From positions 1,178,001 to 1,242,000 of the forward strand of contig NZ_JAHLQL010000001.1 of the NCBI RefSeq assembly GCF_018919175.1: a stretch of 64,000 nucleotides of DNA. Reading direction: 5' to 3'. Origin of the DNA: Clostridium simiarum (GTDB lineage Bacteria > Bacillota > Clostridia > Clostridiales > Clostridiaceae). The notes beneath the pieces are model-generated. The model searched no databases. It saw nothing but the letters and a program-made list of their open reading frames with translations, and had not been told where the DNA came from. Position 1 is the first letter of the stretch. Each line of letters begins with the position of its first letter. The position numbers were made by a program, and so were the translations under genes. Below, in pieces: positions 36,434-45,762 of the stretch.

Positions 36434-36482
36434 ATGGTTAAAGCTTAATAGTTAATTTTAGGCGAAAGGAGTGAATTTTTTT

Positions 36483-36515
36483 ATGCAAAAGTTATATGAG
36501 GTGATTTTAAAATAA
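36483..36515 (+). CDS. 10-residue leader peptide before rsgA
   Basis: AAAGGAGTGA lies eleven bases before an ATG that reads MQKLYEVILK and stops. A 10-bp inverted repeat and an intrinsic terminator follow before the GTPase gene. This is the arrangement of ribosome-mediated attenuators in front of antibiotic-response genes. Confidence 0.6.
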   Translation: MQKLYEVILK

Positions 36516-36525
36516 TTGCATATAG

Positions 36526-36584
36526 GTTCAAAAGGATTTTTTACGAGTACTTAGTATACTCTTTATTTGTTGTGCCTTTTGAAC
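36526..36584 (+). promoter_or_regulatory. Inverted repeat downstream of the rsgA leader peptide
   Basis: Perfect 10-bp arms GTTCAAAAGG (36526-36535) and CCTTTTGAAC (36575-36584), with an inner GAGTA/TACTC hairpin. It begins 11 nt after the leader stop. Stalled ribosomes on the leader could change its folding. A weaker TAACCT/AGGTTA pairing follows. Confidence 0.55.
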
Positions 36585-36672
36585 AACTTTGATTTAACCT
36601 TTCAGCCTTAATAGTTAGTATTAGAATTCACGGTACAGGTTAGCGTGTATTTTTTATGTCCAAATATTAGGT

Positions 36673-36708
36673 ATACCACAGTAGGTTAATCTTGCTGTGG
36701 TATTTTTA
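36673..36708 (+). terminator. Intrinsic terminator inside the rsgA leader
   Basis: Nine-base-pair stem ATACCACAG/CTGTGGTAT followed by TTTTATA, about 150 nt before the GTPase ATG and on its strand. A terminator here implies regulated read-through. Confidence 0.75.
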
Positions 36709-36855
36709 TATACTTTTTTATATAAATAACTTTAACAAATGAATTTAAGATAATGCTAATTCATTCAGAACTTCATATAACTTTATTTCAAACTCAGATT
36801 AAGCTTTAAAATTTAGGTAAGCTAAAATTTAGCTTACTACAGAAAAGGAGATTTT

Positions 36856-37935
36856 ATGAGTTTAGAAAAGTTAGGATGGAACACATATTTTCAAAACAAT
36901 TTTGAGCCCTATTTAGATAGAGAGTTCTTAGCCGCAAGAGTCATAACTCAACATAAAGGCAACTATATTGTTCGTTCAGAAAAAGGTGACTTTAATAGTA
37001 GACTAAGCGGAAAATTTATGTATAATGCAGATGTGAAAAAAGATTATCCTGCAGTTGGTGACTGGGTTGCAATTAAAACCATTAATGATACTGAAGCTAT
37101 TCTATATGCAATATTACCAAGAAAAAGCTACTTTGCTCGTAAACTTGCTATATCAGGCGGAAGAAAGATGAAAAACGGTATACTGATTGGAGGAAATATA
37201 GAAGAACAAATTATAGGTTCAAATATAGATATTGCATTTATTGTAAGTGGGCTTGATGATAATTTTAATATAGGTCGAATTGAAAGATATATTACCTTAG
37301 TTCTTAGTAGCGGAGCTACACCTGTTATACTGTTAAATAAATGTGACCTTTGCGATAACATCCCTGATTATATAGAAAAAATAAATACTATTGCAAAAGG
37401 GATAGCTATACATTCCATAAGTGTTTTAAATAATATCAATATGAATATCTTTGATAAATATTTATGCTGTGGTAAGACTGTAGTATTTCTTGGTTCTTCT
37501 GGTGTAGGCAAATCAACAATTATTAATTACCTTTTTGGTGATGAAATACAAAAAACAAATACTATAAGCAGTTCTAATGGTAAAGGCACACACACTACCA
37601 CAAGTAGCCAGCTTTTACAACATAGTTCAGGCTGCTCAGTTATTGATACTCCAGGTGTTAGGGAGCTGCAGTTATGGGCTGATGAAGATATACTTTCGGA
37701 AAGCTTTCAAGATATCTACTCCTTGGTAGACCAATGTAAATATAGAAACTGTAAACATGATAAAGAAGTTGGCTGTGCAGTTAAAAAAGCTATTGAAGAT
37801 GGAACATTAAGTATTGAAAGATTTAACAGCTACAAAAGCCAATTGAAAGAACTTAAAACTCTAAAGGATAACAAAAAATCCTATTATAATAACAGAATAA
37901 ATAAACTTAATAAAAGAAATACGAAAAGAGGTTAA
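36856..37935 (+). CDS. rsgA: RsgA-like circularly permuted GTPase (ribosome small subunit)
   Basis: A 359-residue protein: N-terminal OB fold (about 30-90), permuted GTPase with G4 NKCD (161-164) before the P-loop GSSGVGKST (213-221) and G3 DTPG (264-267), and a C-terminal zinc knuckle with C294, C299, H301 and C307. RsgA acts in late 30S maturation. The location in a resistance region, with a phosphotransferase 5 nt downstream and an attenuator upstream, suggests an inducible accessory paralogue rather than the housekeeping copy. Its ATG follows AAAAGGAG. Confidence 0.88.
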   Translation: MSLEKLGWNTYFQNNFEPYLDREFLAARVITQHKGNYIVRSEKGDFNSRLSGKFMYNADVKKDYPAVGDWVAIKTINDTEAILYAILPRKSYFARKLAISGGRKMKNGILIGGNIEEQIIGSNIDIAFIVSGLDDNFNIGRIERYITLVLSSGATPVILLNKCDLCDNIPDYIEKINTIAKGIAIHSISVLNNINMNIFDKYLCCGKTVVFLGSSGVGKSTIINYLFGDEIQKTNTISSSNGKGTHTTTSSQLLQHSSGCSVIDTPGVRELQLWADEDILSESFQDIYSLVDQCKYRNCKHDKEVGCAVKKAIEDGTLSIERFNSYKSQLKELKTLKDNKKSYYNNRINKLNKRNTKRG

Positions 37936-37940
37936 GTTGA

Positions 37941-38923
37941 ATGCTAAAATTAAAATATTTGTTTGATAATAAAGATTTAGCTCATATGATACTTAAAAAT
38001 TGGGAGTATGATTATGATGACCCTAATCTTTTAAAGTATTATAGAATTTCATCAAATGCAGTTTATTGTTGTAAGAATCAATGTAATACTTTTTTCTTAG
38101 ATTTACACCTACTGAAGAAAAACCCAAGGAAAAAATACTTGCTGAACTTGAATTCCTGAGTTATCTGAGAAGTAATGGCTATCCTGCCGTAGACACTATT
38201 TTATCTAAAGCTGGCAATGAACTTGAAGTAGTAGACACACCTTGGGGGACATTCTGTGCTGTTGCATTTAAAAAAGCATCTGGTAAACAAATATCAGAAA
38301 TGCCTTTGACAAAGGATTTAATCTTCGGTTTAGGTAGGACTTTAGGAAAATTGCATAAACTAAGCAGTGAATTTTGCCCAGTAAATAATAACCGTAATGA
38401 CTGGGAAGAAACAGCGTGCTGGATGGAAGATGTATTATCAACTTTTCCAGATGAAACTGCTGCTAAAAGTGAGCTATCTATACTTAAAGCTTATTTTTCA
38501 AAACTACCAACTACAAAAGAAAACTTTGGACTTATCCATTATGACTTTGAACCTGACAACATATTTTATAATGAAATCACCAAAATCTATAATCCTATAG
38601 ATTTTGATGATGCGATGTATCATTGGTATGCATTGGATATCGAGCAATCATTAGATAGCATAAAGGAGGATATGCCAGAAGAACAAGTAGAACCTTCGGT
38701 AAATGAGTTTATTAAGGGTTACCGCTTAGAGTATGCCATTTCTGATGAAATGCTTAAATTATTGCCTATCTTCAGACGATATGTTAATTTATATGGATAT
38801 GTCCGTATACTTCGCTCTGTAGAAGAAAAATGGAACAACGAACCTGATTGGATGATAAATTTAAGAATTAAACTGAAGAATTTATTAGATAGGAGAAAAG
38901 ATACCTTTACAATGCCCATTTAA
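37941..38923 (+). pseudogene. Aminoglycoside-phosphotransferase-family kinase with a T-run frameshift
   Basis: From ATG 37941 the frame reads about 50 residues, then breaks at a run of six T (38090-38095). One more T would join it to a long downstream frame, giving a 327-residue kinase. That downstream part contains the catalytic loop HYDFEPDN and the metal site PIDFDDA of the APH/choline-kinase fold. The break may be a true mutation, a sequencing error or slippage. It is coupled to rsgA (5 nt). The substrate is unknown. Confidence 0.8.
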
Positions 38924-39210
38924 TTAATTTTAGAAGGAGTGTATATAGGATTTTTATGCATTAACCTATGACACTCTCTTCTTTCTGAAAATTACACTTT
39001 CATAAATATATACTACCTGTGGCAGTGCAAATGCTATCAAGCTATAAAAAGTACGCCGTTGCTTATGGTACGCTTCTACTTATTGTAAGTAAAAAAATTT
39101 ATACTTCCCATATACAATATATTTAATAATATTTCAAATTCAAGTTTCTATCATACTTTTTCTAAGATTATATTAATGGAATTTTTTCAATATAAATTGG
39201 AATTTAGTTC

Positions 39211-40308
39211 TCAAAATTTGGTGCGATACTCTTCAATCAACTGTTGAAATTCTGCATTCGAATGGAGAAACATGTATTCAGGACTATTTTCAAGCTCAGA
39301 AATCAACGTTAGTGGCACTTGTTTTCCTAAGTTCTCCTGCTTTTCTTTTACTACCTCTTCTTTTACTATTTTTGCTATTTTCAATTTTACTGCTATATGG
39401 CGGTACAGAGAGGATTTACTAAGGTCCCACGGTGTAAAAGTTGCCAAAAAATAAGATTTCAAAAGTGAAATACTGTCCTCAACATTTTTTTGTAAAATAG
39501 CAATATGGAGCGGTGTAGCAAGGGCATTCATATCCCCAAGTTCAAACAAATTTGTGACCTTCTGAGAAAGTTCTGCCAAATAAGAAGAATTCTTGCTGTC
39601 TCCTTCTTTTATCTCAATTTCAGCCAAACTCATCAAAATCATCTCCACCTCAGTGACTACATTGAGCAATTTACGTTCTAGTAGCATAGCAGCTTCATCA
39701 AGTTTATTCTGTTTGATGAAAAGGCTAGCTTGAAGCTGTGTCTTGTCTAAAGCAGTTCTTTCTGGCAATAAGTCTAACATTTCCTGTGCCTTCTCATACT
39801 CCATACAAGCAAGATGTTTAGATGCCAGCATATAAATTGCTTTATCCCTAATTTGGTCATTATCGCTTTTAGCCACCCGCTCATACAAAGCTGTAATTTG
39901 TTTTTTATAGGGTTCTTTATCGTCAATGTTTGATCCATACATTAGAAGAGCACCATCCAAAAGTAATGCAATTGAATTGATAAGCATATCACAGTTTGGA
40001 TATTCCCGTATTTTTCCCATACTCATAGTAAAGCCTGCCTCAAAACCATTTTTACTAATTGTAGCTCCTACTTCATTGATAAAGTGACCTATTTCTTGTT
40101 CTGTTAACCCTTCATTAAAACAAAGTAACGTATTCAAATCAACTTTGAGTAACCGTGCAAGTGCGGGCAACAAAGAAATATCGGGGTAAGTATATCCTTT
40201 TTCCCACTTGTTCACGGCAGGAGTAGACACGCCAAGATATTCTCCAATTTGCTCTTGAGTTAATCCAATCTCTTTCCTTTTTTCTTGAATAATTATATTC
40301 ATCGGCAT
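39211..40308 (-). CDS. XRE-family regulator with a C-terminal TPR-like repeat region
   Basis: About 365 residues: Cro/CI helix-turn-helix (residues 5-62, QEKRKEIGLTQEQIGEYLGV and WEKGYTYPDISLLPALARLL) followed by a long helical region with TPR-like repeats. This resembles peptide-responsive regulators of the RRNPP type or related sensors. The ATG at 40308 is preferred: GGAG lies eight bases upstream, whereas the longer frame to 40371 lacks a site. It is downstream of the decayed kinase and convergent with it. Confidence 0.75.
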   Translation of the reverse strand: MPMNIIIQEKRKEIGLTQEQIGEYLGVSTPAVNKWEKGYTYPDISLLPALARLLKVDLNTLLCFNEGLTEQEIGHFINEVGATISKNGFEAGFTMSMGKIREYPNCDMLINSIALLLDGALLMYGSNIDDKEPYKKQITALYERVAKSDNDQIRDKAIYMLASKHLACMEYEKAQEMLDLLPERTALDKTQLQASLFIKQNKLDEAAMLLERKLLNVVTEVEMILMSLAEIEIKEGDSKNSSYLAELSQKVTNLFELGDMNALATPLHIAILQKNVEDSISLLKSYFLATFTPWDLSKSSLYRHIAVKLKIAKIVKEEVVKEKQENLGKQVPLTLISELENSPEYMFLHSNAEFQQLIEEYRTKF

Positions 40309-40534
40309 TTTATCATCTCCAAACTTGCTACTAAAGAAATATTTCTTTGAGTCTATTCTATCTAATTTCACCTACTTCTACAATTGAACATTTATTAAAT
40401 ATAAAGGAATAAAATTAACCATAAGTTAATTTTTAGAATGTAGCACTTTTAAAAAACTTCGCTTCAAAAATATAAGGTTAAATAGCATTAAATGAGTTTT
40501 TGCAAATTTTACAATTAAATTATATTTTTATCTA

Positions 40535-41290
40535 TCAAATACTTGTCTCTTTCTTTAGTCTTGATAAAGCCCATAAAAAACTTATTCCACTCATTACAAT
40601 AAGCATAACTAATACTCCAAAGAGTTGTAAGGCTTCAACATTACCTTCCATCATCAATGTGCGTAACAAATTAATTACATGTGTAAATGGATTTAAGTTT
40701 ACAGCTACTGAAAGCCCACCAGTTAATGTATCTGATGGAAATAGCGCTGTACTTAAAAAGAATACTGGCAATACTATAGCATTCATAGTTGTTTCATATA
40801 TTACCTCATTAGGAAGAGATAAACTGATTGCATAGGTCAAAGAAGATAAGCATAACGCATTTAGAAAAATAATTAATATAATAATCAGAAATCCAAGAAG
40901 GTTCATTTGGATTCTTACAGAGAAGAACAAACTTACAATGCACATAATTCCGACTTTTAGAAATGTACATAAAACCGGTTCAAGAACTTGTCCAAATACT
41001 ATTGACTTCCTACTTACTGGAGCTATCAAGATACGATAGAAACTTCCATCAGCTTTCATTAGATAGTTCATTATTCCACTGCTGCTACATGCACCAAAGC
41101 TTACTAATACCATTAACCCTGGTAAAATAAAAGTAGTATAATTATCTATGCCTATTCCCCTCATGGCCTGACTGGCAACTGCACTATATAAGATAAGCCA
41201 AAGCATTGGCTGTAAAATTGTAATTAGCACTGTAAATTTATTGTGAAAGCGCCACTTCACATTGCGCCATAAAAGAGTCATAACACTCAT
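40535..41290 (-). CDS. ABC-2 type drug exporter permease (DrrB-like)
   Basis: A 251-residue permease with six predicted membrane helices and the family motif region FLSTALFPSDTLTGGLSVAVNLNPFTHVINLLR. It overlaps its ATPase stop by 4 nt (ATGA). The operon also encodes an AraC/GyrI-like regulator and a GyrI remnant, so a drug-like substrate is likely. Confidence 0.87.
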   Translation of the reverse strand: MSVMTLLWRNVKWRFHNKFTVLITILQPMLWLILYSAVASQAMRGIGIDNYTTFILPGLMVLVSFGACSSSGIMNYLMKADGSFYRILIAPVSRKSIVFGQVLEPVLCTFLKVGIMCIVSLFFSVRIQMNLLGFLIIILIIFLNALCLSSLTYAISLSLPNEVIYETTMNAIVLPVFFLSTALFPSDTLTGGLSVAVNLNPFTHVINLLRTLMMEGNVEALQLFGVLVMLIVMSGISFLWALSRLKKETSI

Positions 41291-42240
41291 ACTATTTCCT
41301 CCAATTCATTTACTTCTGTTAATCTTAAGAATACATCCTCCAATGTTGGTTGAACTATTTCAATACCTTCAAATTTTATTTTTCGCTCAAATAACCACTG
41401 ACTAATTGCTTGTAGATCTTCTATACTTTGTTTTGAATGAACTAAAATCTTTTCCTCACGAAGGAATAACTTAATATCATTCCTTGCTTCACTAAGCTCT
41501 GTAAAGCAACTTATAGCCTCACTTTTATTAGCAAAGCGAATATTCAACATGTTATTTTTGATTAGTTCTCGTAATTCAGTTGGCGTTCCCTGTACTACCT
41601 CTTTTCCATTTCTCATAATGCAAATGGTATCACTTAAATCATCTGCTTCTTCAAGATAATGTGTGGTAAGAAAAATCGTGGTTCCTAATTCGTCTCTAAT
41701 CTTTTTCATCATATTCCACATAACCATAAGGGATTGAATGTCCATACCAACAGTTGGCTCATCTAAAAACAATATCTGTGGATTTGACATAAGATTCAAA
41801 GCAATATCCAGTCGTCTTTTCACGCCTCCTGAATAGGATGAAACAGGATATTGCAGATATCTTTCCAATGCAAAACAGGAAATCAATATTTTCATACGCA
41901 CTTCTGCTTCTTCTTTTGGTATTTTATATAATTTACTTTGTAATATCATATTTTCTTTTAATGATAGATAAGTATCAATTGATGTTTTTTGAGCTACACA
42001 TGCAATATTTCTTCTTACAGCATCAGTTTCAGTATAAATATCATTACCTAAAATTTTTGCAGTACCCGAAGTTGGCTCAAGATATGTTGTAAGGATATTG
42101 ATTAAAGTTGATTTTCCAGCACCATTCTGACCAAGAAGTGAAAATATCTCCCCTTTCTTAACTGTTAGTGAAAGTCCATTTAAGGCTTCAACACCATTCT
42201 TATAACGTTTAACAATGTTTTTTACATATATTGCTTCCAT
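41287..42240 (-). CDS. ABC ATPase of a DrrAB-like drug exporter
   Basis: About 317 residues: Walker A GQNGAGKST, Q-loop CVAQKTSID, signature YSGGVKRRLDIAL, Walker B ILFLDEPTVGMD, H-switch TTHYLEEADDL, then a long C-terminal extension typical of DrrA/NatA. The ATG at 42240 follows GAGGAGG; the longer frame from 42255 overlaps the GyrI remnant. Second intact gene of the regulator-exporter operon. Confidence 0.9.
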   Translation of the reverse strand: MEAIYVKNIVKRYKNGVEALNGLSLTVKKGEIFSLLGQNGAGKSTLINILTTYLEPTSGTAKILGNDIYTETDAVRRNIACVAQKTSIDTYLSLKENMILQSKLYKIPKEEAEVRMKILISCFALERYLQYPVSSYSGGVKRRLDIALNLMSNPQILFLDEPTVGMDIQSLMVMWNMMKKIRDELGTTIFLTTHYLEEADDLSDTICIMRNGKEVVQGTPTELRELIKNNMLNIRFANKSEAISCFTELSEARNDIKLFLREEKILVHSKQSIEDLQAISQWLFERKIKFEGIEIVQPTLEDVFLRLTEVNELEEIV

Positions 42241-42241
42241 A

Positions 42242-42696
42242 TTATTCCTCCTCAATAGGGAATATTATTTCTGTAATATATTTCTCCTGATTACCCTTTA
42301 TAAACATACCAGGACCTTTTATAAACACTTCACGGAATGATCATTTCAATTTAATCCTATTTTCTTCTACATAAGCACCAATTACTTCATATGCTGGAAC
42401 ATCGATTCATAAGATCCCTTATGGGTAACACATAAAGCTTTTACTCTTGATAGTTCTTTTACTTCTATACCATTTCCACTTGGAGTCATTGAAGTAGGTA
42501 CACATAATTCAATTTCTCCAAACTTAGTTTTAGGATTCATTGTGATGTAGTTGAAAAATGGTGCCCCATTTGCTTTTCCTCGAATTGATTTGAATACATT
42601 AGGAAACACCTTATTTGCTTCTATTAGAGCTCCCTTATACCTCATAAATGCTACTCTGATAGATTCTATTTCTCTAATTTCCACTTTATATTCCAC
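42242..42696 (-). pseudogene. Broken GyrI-like small-molecule-binding protein
   Basis: The gene starts intact (MEYKVEIREIESIRVAFMRY) and reads to GSYESMFQHMK, then stops. One base is missing where CAGGCATATGAA is expected (CAGCATATGAA here). After restoring it, EVIGAYVEENRIKLK follows, then a second TGA, then [11 protein letters not shown] and the expected end, finishing 1 nt before the ATPase ATG. Two independent lesions confirm inactivation. GyrI-like domains bind amphipathic drugs. Confidence 0.85.
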
Positions 42697-42700
42697 TTCA

Positions 42701-43567
42701 TTAATTCTCCTTTTCTTTTTTTATACTCATCCATATTTCTGCATAACCACTAACTGCTCCCTCATTATAAACTGGATAGACTTCAACATCTGCAATTTCT
42801 GCATATTGGTAACCTGAAAATGGAAGCCACTCTGTAAAAAAACGTTTGTATATAGTTTGTATGGATTCCTTGAACGGGCCATTACTCTCAAAAACAGCCC
42901 AAGTTGATGCAAGGATTTCATATTCATACATTCCTTCTGGCACAGGTTTATCTGTTACAGTAGCAATATAGTAATAAACTTCATCACTTGCATTATAAAT
43001 TGAAATTCCAAAGACTCTTTTTTCTGATGCACTAGCCAGATTTAAAATTTGGTGAAATATTTCACTTTGCTTTGTTCGTTTCCAAAACAATGGAATTAAT
43101 TTGTAGTTTTTATCCATATCCTGTGTTAACGGAATACGGACACCAACGATTCTCATTGGAGCTTTTTCTTCAATCCTATATGGCATTTCACTACCTCCTT
43201 GTATTTGAATGGAGAATTTAATAGGGGGATATGCACGAAGCTGGCATCCTTGTGATTTTGCCGCAGCAGGAGTAATTCCATGTACACTTTGAAATGCGCG
43301 ATTGAATGCTGTTGGCGAAGTATACCCATATTTCATCGCAATATCTAAAACTTTAGCATTTTTTATCTGTAATTCAAAAGCCGCTTGTGTCATTCTTCTT
43401 CGTCCTATATATTCAACTAATGTTATACCAGTCACATAAGCAAACATACGCTGAAAATAATTAGTTGCACAACAAGCAATTTTTGCTGCTTCTTCATATG
43501 AAATATCACCATCTAAATTCTGTTCTATATAATCAATAGCTTTACTCAAATTTTTAAACCATTCCAT
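42701..43567 (-). CDS. AraC-family regulator with GyrI-like effector domain
   Basis: About 288 residues: two AraC helix-turn-helix motifs in the N-terminal part (residues 1-105, EEAAKIACCATNYFQRMFAYVTG and VLDIAMKYGYTSPTAFNRAFQSVHGITP) and a GyrI-like domain (about 125-285) as in Rob/SoxS-like drug sensors. The ATG at 43567 is chosen because AAGGAGG is eight bases upstream. It is first in the operon and probably activates the exporter on drug binding. Confidence 0.87.
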   Translation of the reverse strand: MEWFKNLSKAIDYIEQNLDGDISYEEAAKIACCATNYFQRMFAYVTGITLVEYIGRRRMTQAAFELQIKNAKVLDIAMKYGYTSPTAFNRAFQSVHGITPAAAKSQGCQLRAYPPIKFSIQIQGGSEMPYRIEEKAPMRIVGVRIPLTQDMDKNYKLIPLFWKRTKQSEIFHQILNLASASEKRVFGISIYNASDEVYYYIATVTDKPVPEGMYEYEILASTWAVFESNGPFKESIQTIYKRFFTEWLPFSGYQYAEIADVEVYPVYNEGAVSGYAEIWMSIKKEKEN

Positions 43568-43989
43568 TACGTTACCTCCTTGATATAAGCATACTCTATC
43601 ATATAATTTCTTTCCTCGCATTTTTCGCTTTAATTTGTAAACATTAAATTATTATTAAAAATGTTAAGCTCCATAAATGAATTTTAGACCATTGAATAGA
43701 TTAACTCTGCATATTAATTTAATATGATGTAATTACTCTCATATTGCCTACCTAAAATTTTATTATTTATAATAATATGTATAGGAGCCTTTTCATTAGT
43801 TCTGAGTTAATTTAAAAAATAAGTCAATGATACTTAGTAATATCATTGACTTATTTTTTAATATCTTACTGATTTCTTTTAATTTTACTTCTATACAGAT
43901 AAGGTTCATCCTGACAATACTAAGTTAAGTTTTTAAACTATTTAACTTCAGGGTTTAAGTGTGTTATTTCCTCCATCATTAATATGTCT
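43568..43989. other. Intergenic region upstream of the AraC regulator operon
   Basis: About 420 bases. It contains the bidirectional terminator at 43815-43859 and, on the minus strand, the promoter region of the AraC operon. No gene recognised. Confidence 0.45.
43815..43859. terminator. Strong bidirectional terminator
   Basis: Eighteen-base stem AAAAATAAGTCAATGATA/TATCATTGACTTATTTTT with an 8-nt loop, flanked by A and T runs. It ends the kinase gene transcript that comes from the right. Confidence 0.85.
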
Positions 43990-45009
43990 TTAATCCTCTG
44001 TAAAAATTGCCATAGCTGACAAAGGAAATATTAATGTAACCTTAGTTCCCTTATTAATCTCAGAGTCAATAGTAATTTTCAATCCTAATTTTGAACAGAG
44101 CTTTTCACATATATACAAACCCATTCCTGTACTTTTGCTAAATCTCCTTCCATTCTCACCAGTGAAGCCTTTTTCAAAGACTCTATTTATATCTTTATCA
44201 ATTATACCTACCCCATTATCATCTATAATTAACATTACTGAATTAGCTTTCTTAACTGAATATATATTTATCATTGGTTCTTCACTACTTGAATATTTTA
44301 TAGAATTTCCTATTATCTGATTAATAATAAATTCAGCCCACTTTCCATCGCTATATACAACTTCATTAATATCTTTTATATTTAATTTTATTTTCTTATG
44401 AATAAAATCCCTATAATTTCTTTTGACTACATTTCTTACTACATTATCAAGGTTAATTTGTTTTATAATATAGTCTTTACTAACATTATTACTTCTAGAA
44501 TAATACAGCACCTGTTCTACAAACCTCTCAATTCTATCTAGCTGGAAGTCTATTTTATTAGTTACTTCATTTTCATTATTTGCAATTATTAACTTTGTAG
44601 AAGCTATTGGTGTTTTAATTTCATGCACCCAGGTCTCTATATATTCTCTATAATCTGTCTGCATATCTTTATAATATTTTACATTCTCATGCATATCTCT
44701 GCTTACTTCTTTAAGTATATAATTAAGTTTTTCTCCGTGAATAAAGCTTGTTTCCTTTATTACCTCTGGAAGTAGATATTTCTTATCTAAGCTTTCTAAT
44801 ATGCTATTAATTTCACCATAATAACTTTTACATTTTATGAATTCTAAAGTCATGTATGAAATTAATGGCAAAAACCAAATGCAAAACACAAATAAAACTA
44901 TAATGAAATTAACATTAGCAATAATCAATATAGCTGCTAATACAATAAATATTAGCAGGTTAGATATTACTATAATCATTTTACCTTTAATAAATTCCCC
45001 TATATTCAT
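43990..45009 (-). CDS. BceS-like intramembrane-sensing histidine kinase (second module)
   Basis: A 339-residue kinase with two N-terminal helices (about 13-32 and 35-53) and almost no extracellular loop. H box WVHEIKTPIASTKLIIAN, N box NQIIGNSIKYS, G box SKSTGMGLYICEKLCSKLG. It overlaps the regulator gene by 4 nt. It belongs to a Bce-like module whose transporter genes lie upstream in the same direction. Confidence 0.87.
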   Translation of the reverse strand: MNIGEFIKGKMIIVISNLLIFIVLAAILIIANVNFIIVLFVFCIWFLPLISYMTLEFIKCKSYYGEINSILESLDKKYLLPEVIKETSFIHGEKLNYILKEVSRDMHENVKYYKDMQTDYREYIETWVHEIKTPIASTKLIIANNENEVTNKIDFQLDRIERFVEQVLYYSRSNNVSKDYIIKQINLDNVVRNVVKRNYRDFIHKKIKLNIKDINEVVYSDGKWAEFIINQIIGNSIKYSSSEEPMINIYSVKKANSVMLIIDDNGVGIIDKDINRVFEKGFTGENGRRFSKSTGMGLYICEKLCSKLGLKITIDSEINKGTKVTLIFPLSAMAIFTED

Positions 45010-45677
45010 GGCATTATATAACCTAATCCTCTTCTTGTTTCTATTGGGTTTTCTATACCTATCTCTTCAAGTTTTTTTCTTAATCTATTAATATTAACAG
45101 TTAAAGTGCTGTCATCTACAAAATAATCTGCTTTCCACAAGTATTCCATAAGTGAATCTCTTTTTACTATATTCCCCCTATTATTTATTAGGTACGAAAG
45201 TATCTTAACCTCATTTTTAGTTAACTCCAAGGATTGATCTCTATAAATAACCGTTGCATTTGAAAGATTTAAGTTAAAATCTTTGTAATTTAATATATTA
45301 TTCGTTTTTAAGTTTCCATATGTTCTTTTTAATATATTTGTTATCCTTGCTAATAATATTTCTGTATTATAAGGCTTTGTTATAAAATCATCTGCCCCTA
45401 AATTCATACTAATTAATTCATCTACTTCACTATCTCTGCTTGTAACTATTATAATTGGAACATCTGATGTTTTGCGTATTTCTCTACATATATAATAACC
45501 ATCAAACTCTGGAAGGTTTATGTCTAGTAATATAAGGTTTGCATTCTCATTTTCAACATATTGTATTATATTATTAAACTCTACAGGTACATTTACTTCA
45601 TATCCATACTTTTTTAAAAAATTCTGTAATTCTTCTCTTATAACTTCATCATCTTCAATAATAAGAATTTTTTTCAT
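45006..45677 (-). CDS. BceR-like response regulator (second module)
   Basis: A 223-residue OmpR-family regulator: IIEDDEV, phospho-acceptor in LILLDINLPEFDGY, DDFITKPYNTE, then the winged helix LTKNEVKILSYLINNRGN and LTVNINRLRKKLEEIG. It is coupled to its kinase. It probably controls the Bce-like transporter encoded just upstream. Confidence 0.9.
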   Translation of the reverse strand: MKKILIIEDDEVIREELQNFLKKYGYEVNVPVEFNNIIQYVENENANLILLDINLPEFDGYYICREIRKTSDVPIIIVTSRDSEVDELISMNLGADDFITKPYNTEILLARITNILKRTYGNLKTNNILNYKDFNLNLSNATVIYRDQSLELTKNEVKILSYLINNRGNIVKRDSLMEYLWKADYFVDDSTLTVNINRLRKKLEEIGIENPIETRRGLGYIMP

Positions 45678-45762
45678 TACTCACTTTACCTCCCTAACAT
45701 AGAATATAAGGCTATCAAACTTTGGGAAACAAAATTTAATAACCTTAATAATTATTATAAGA

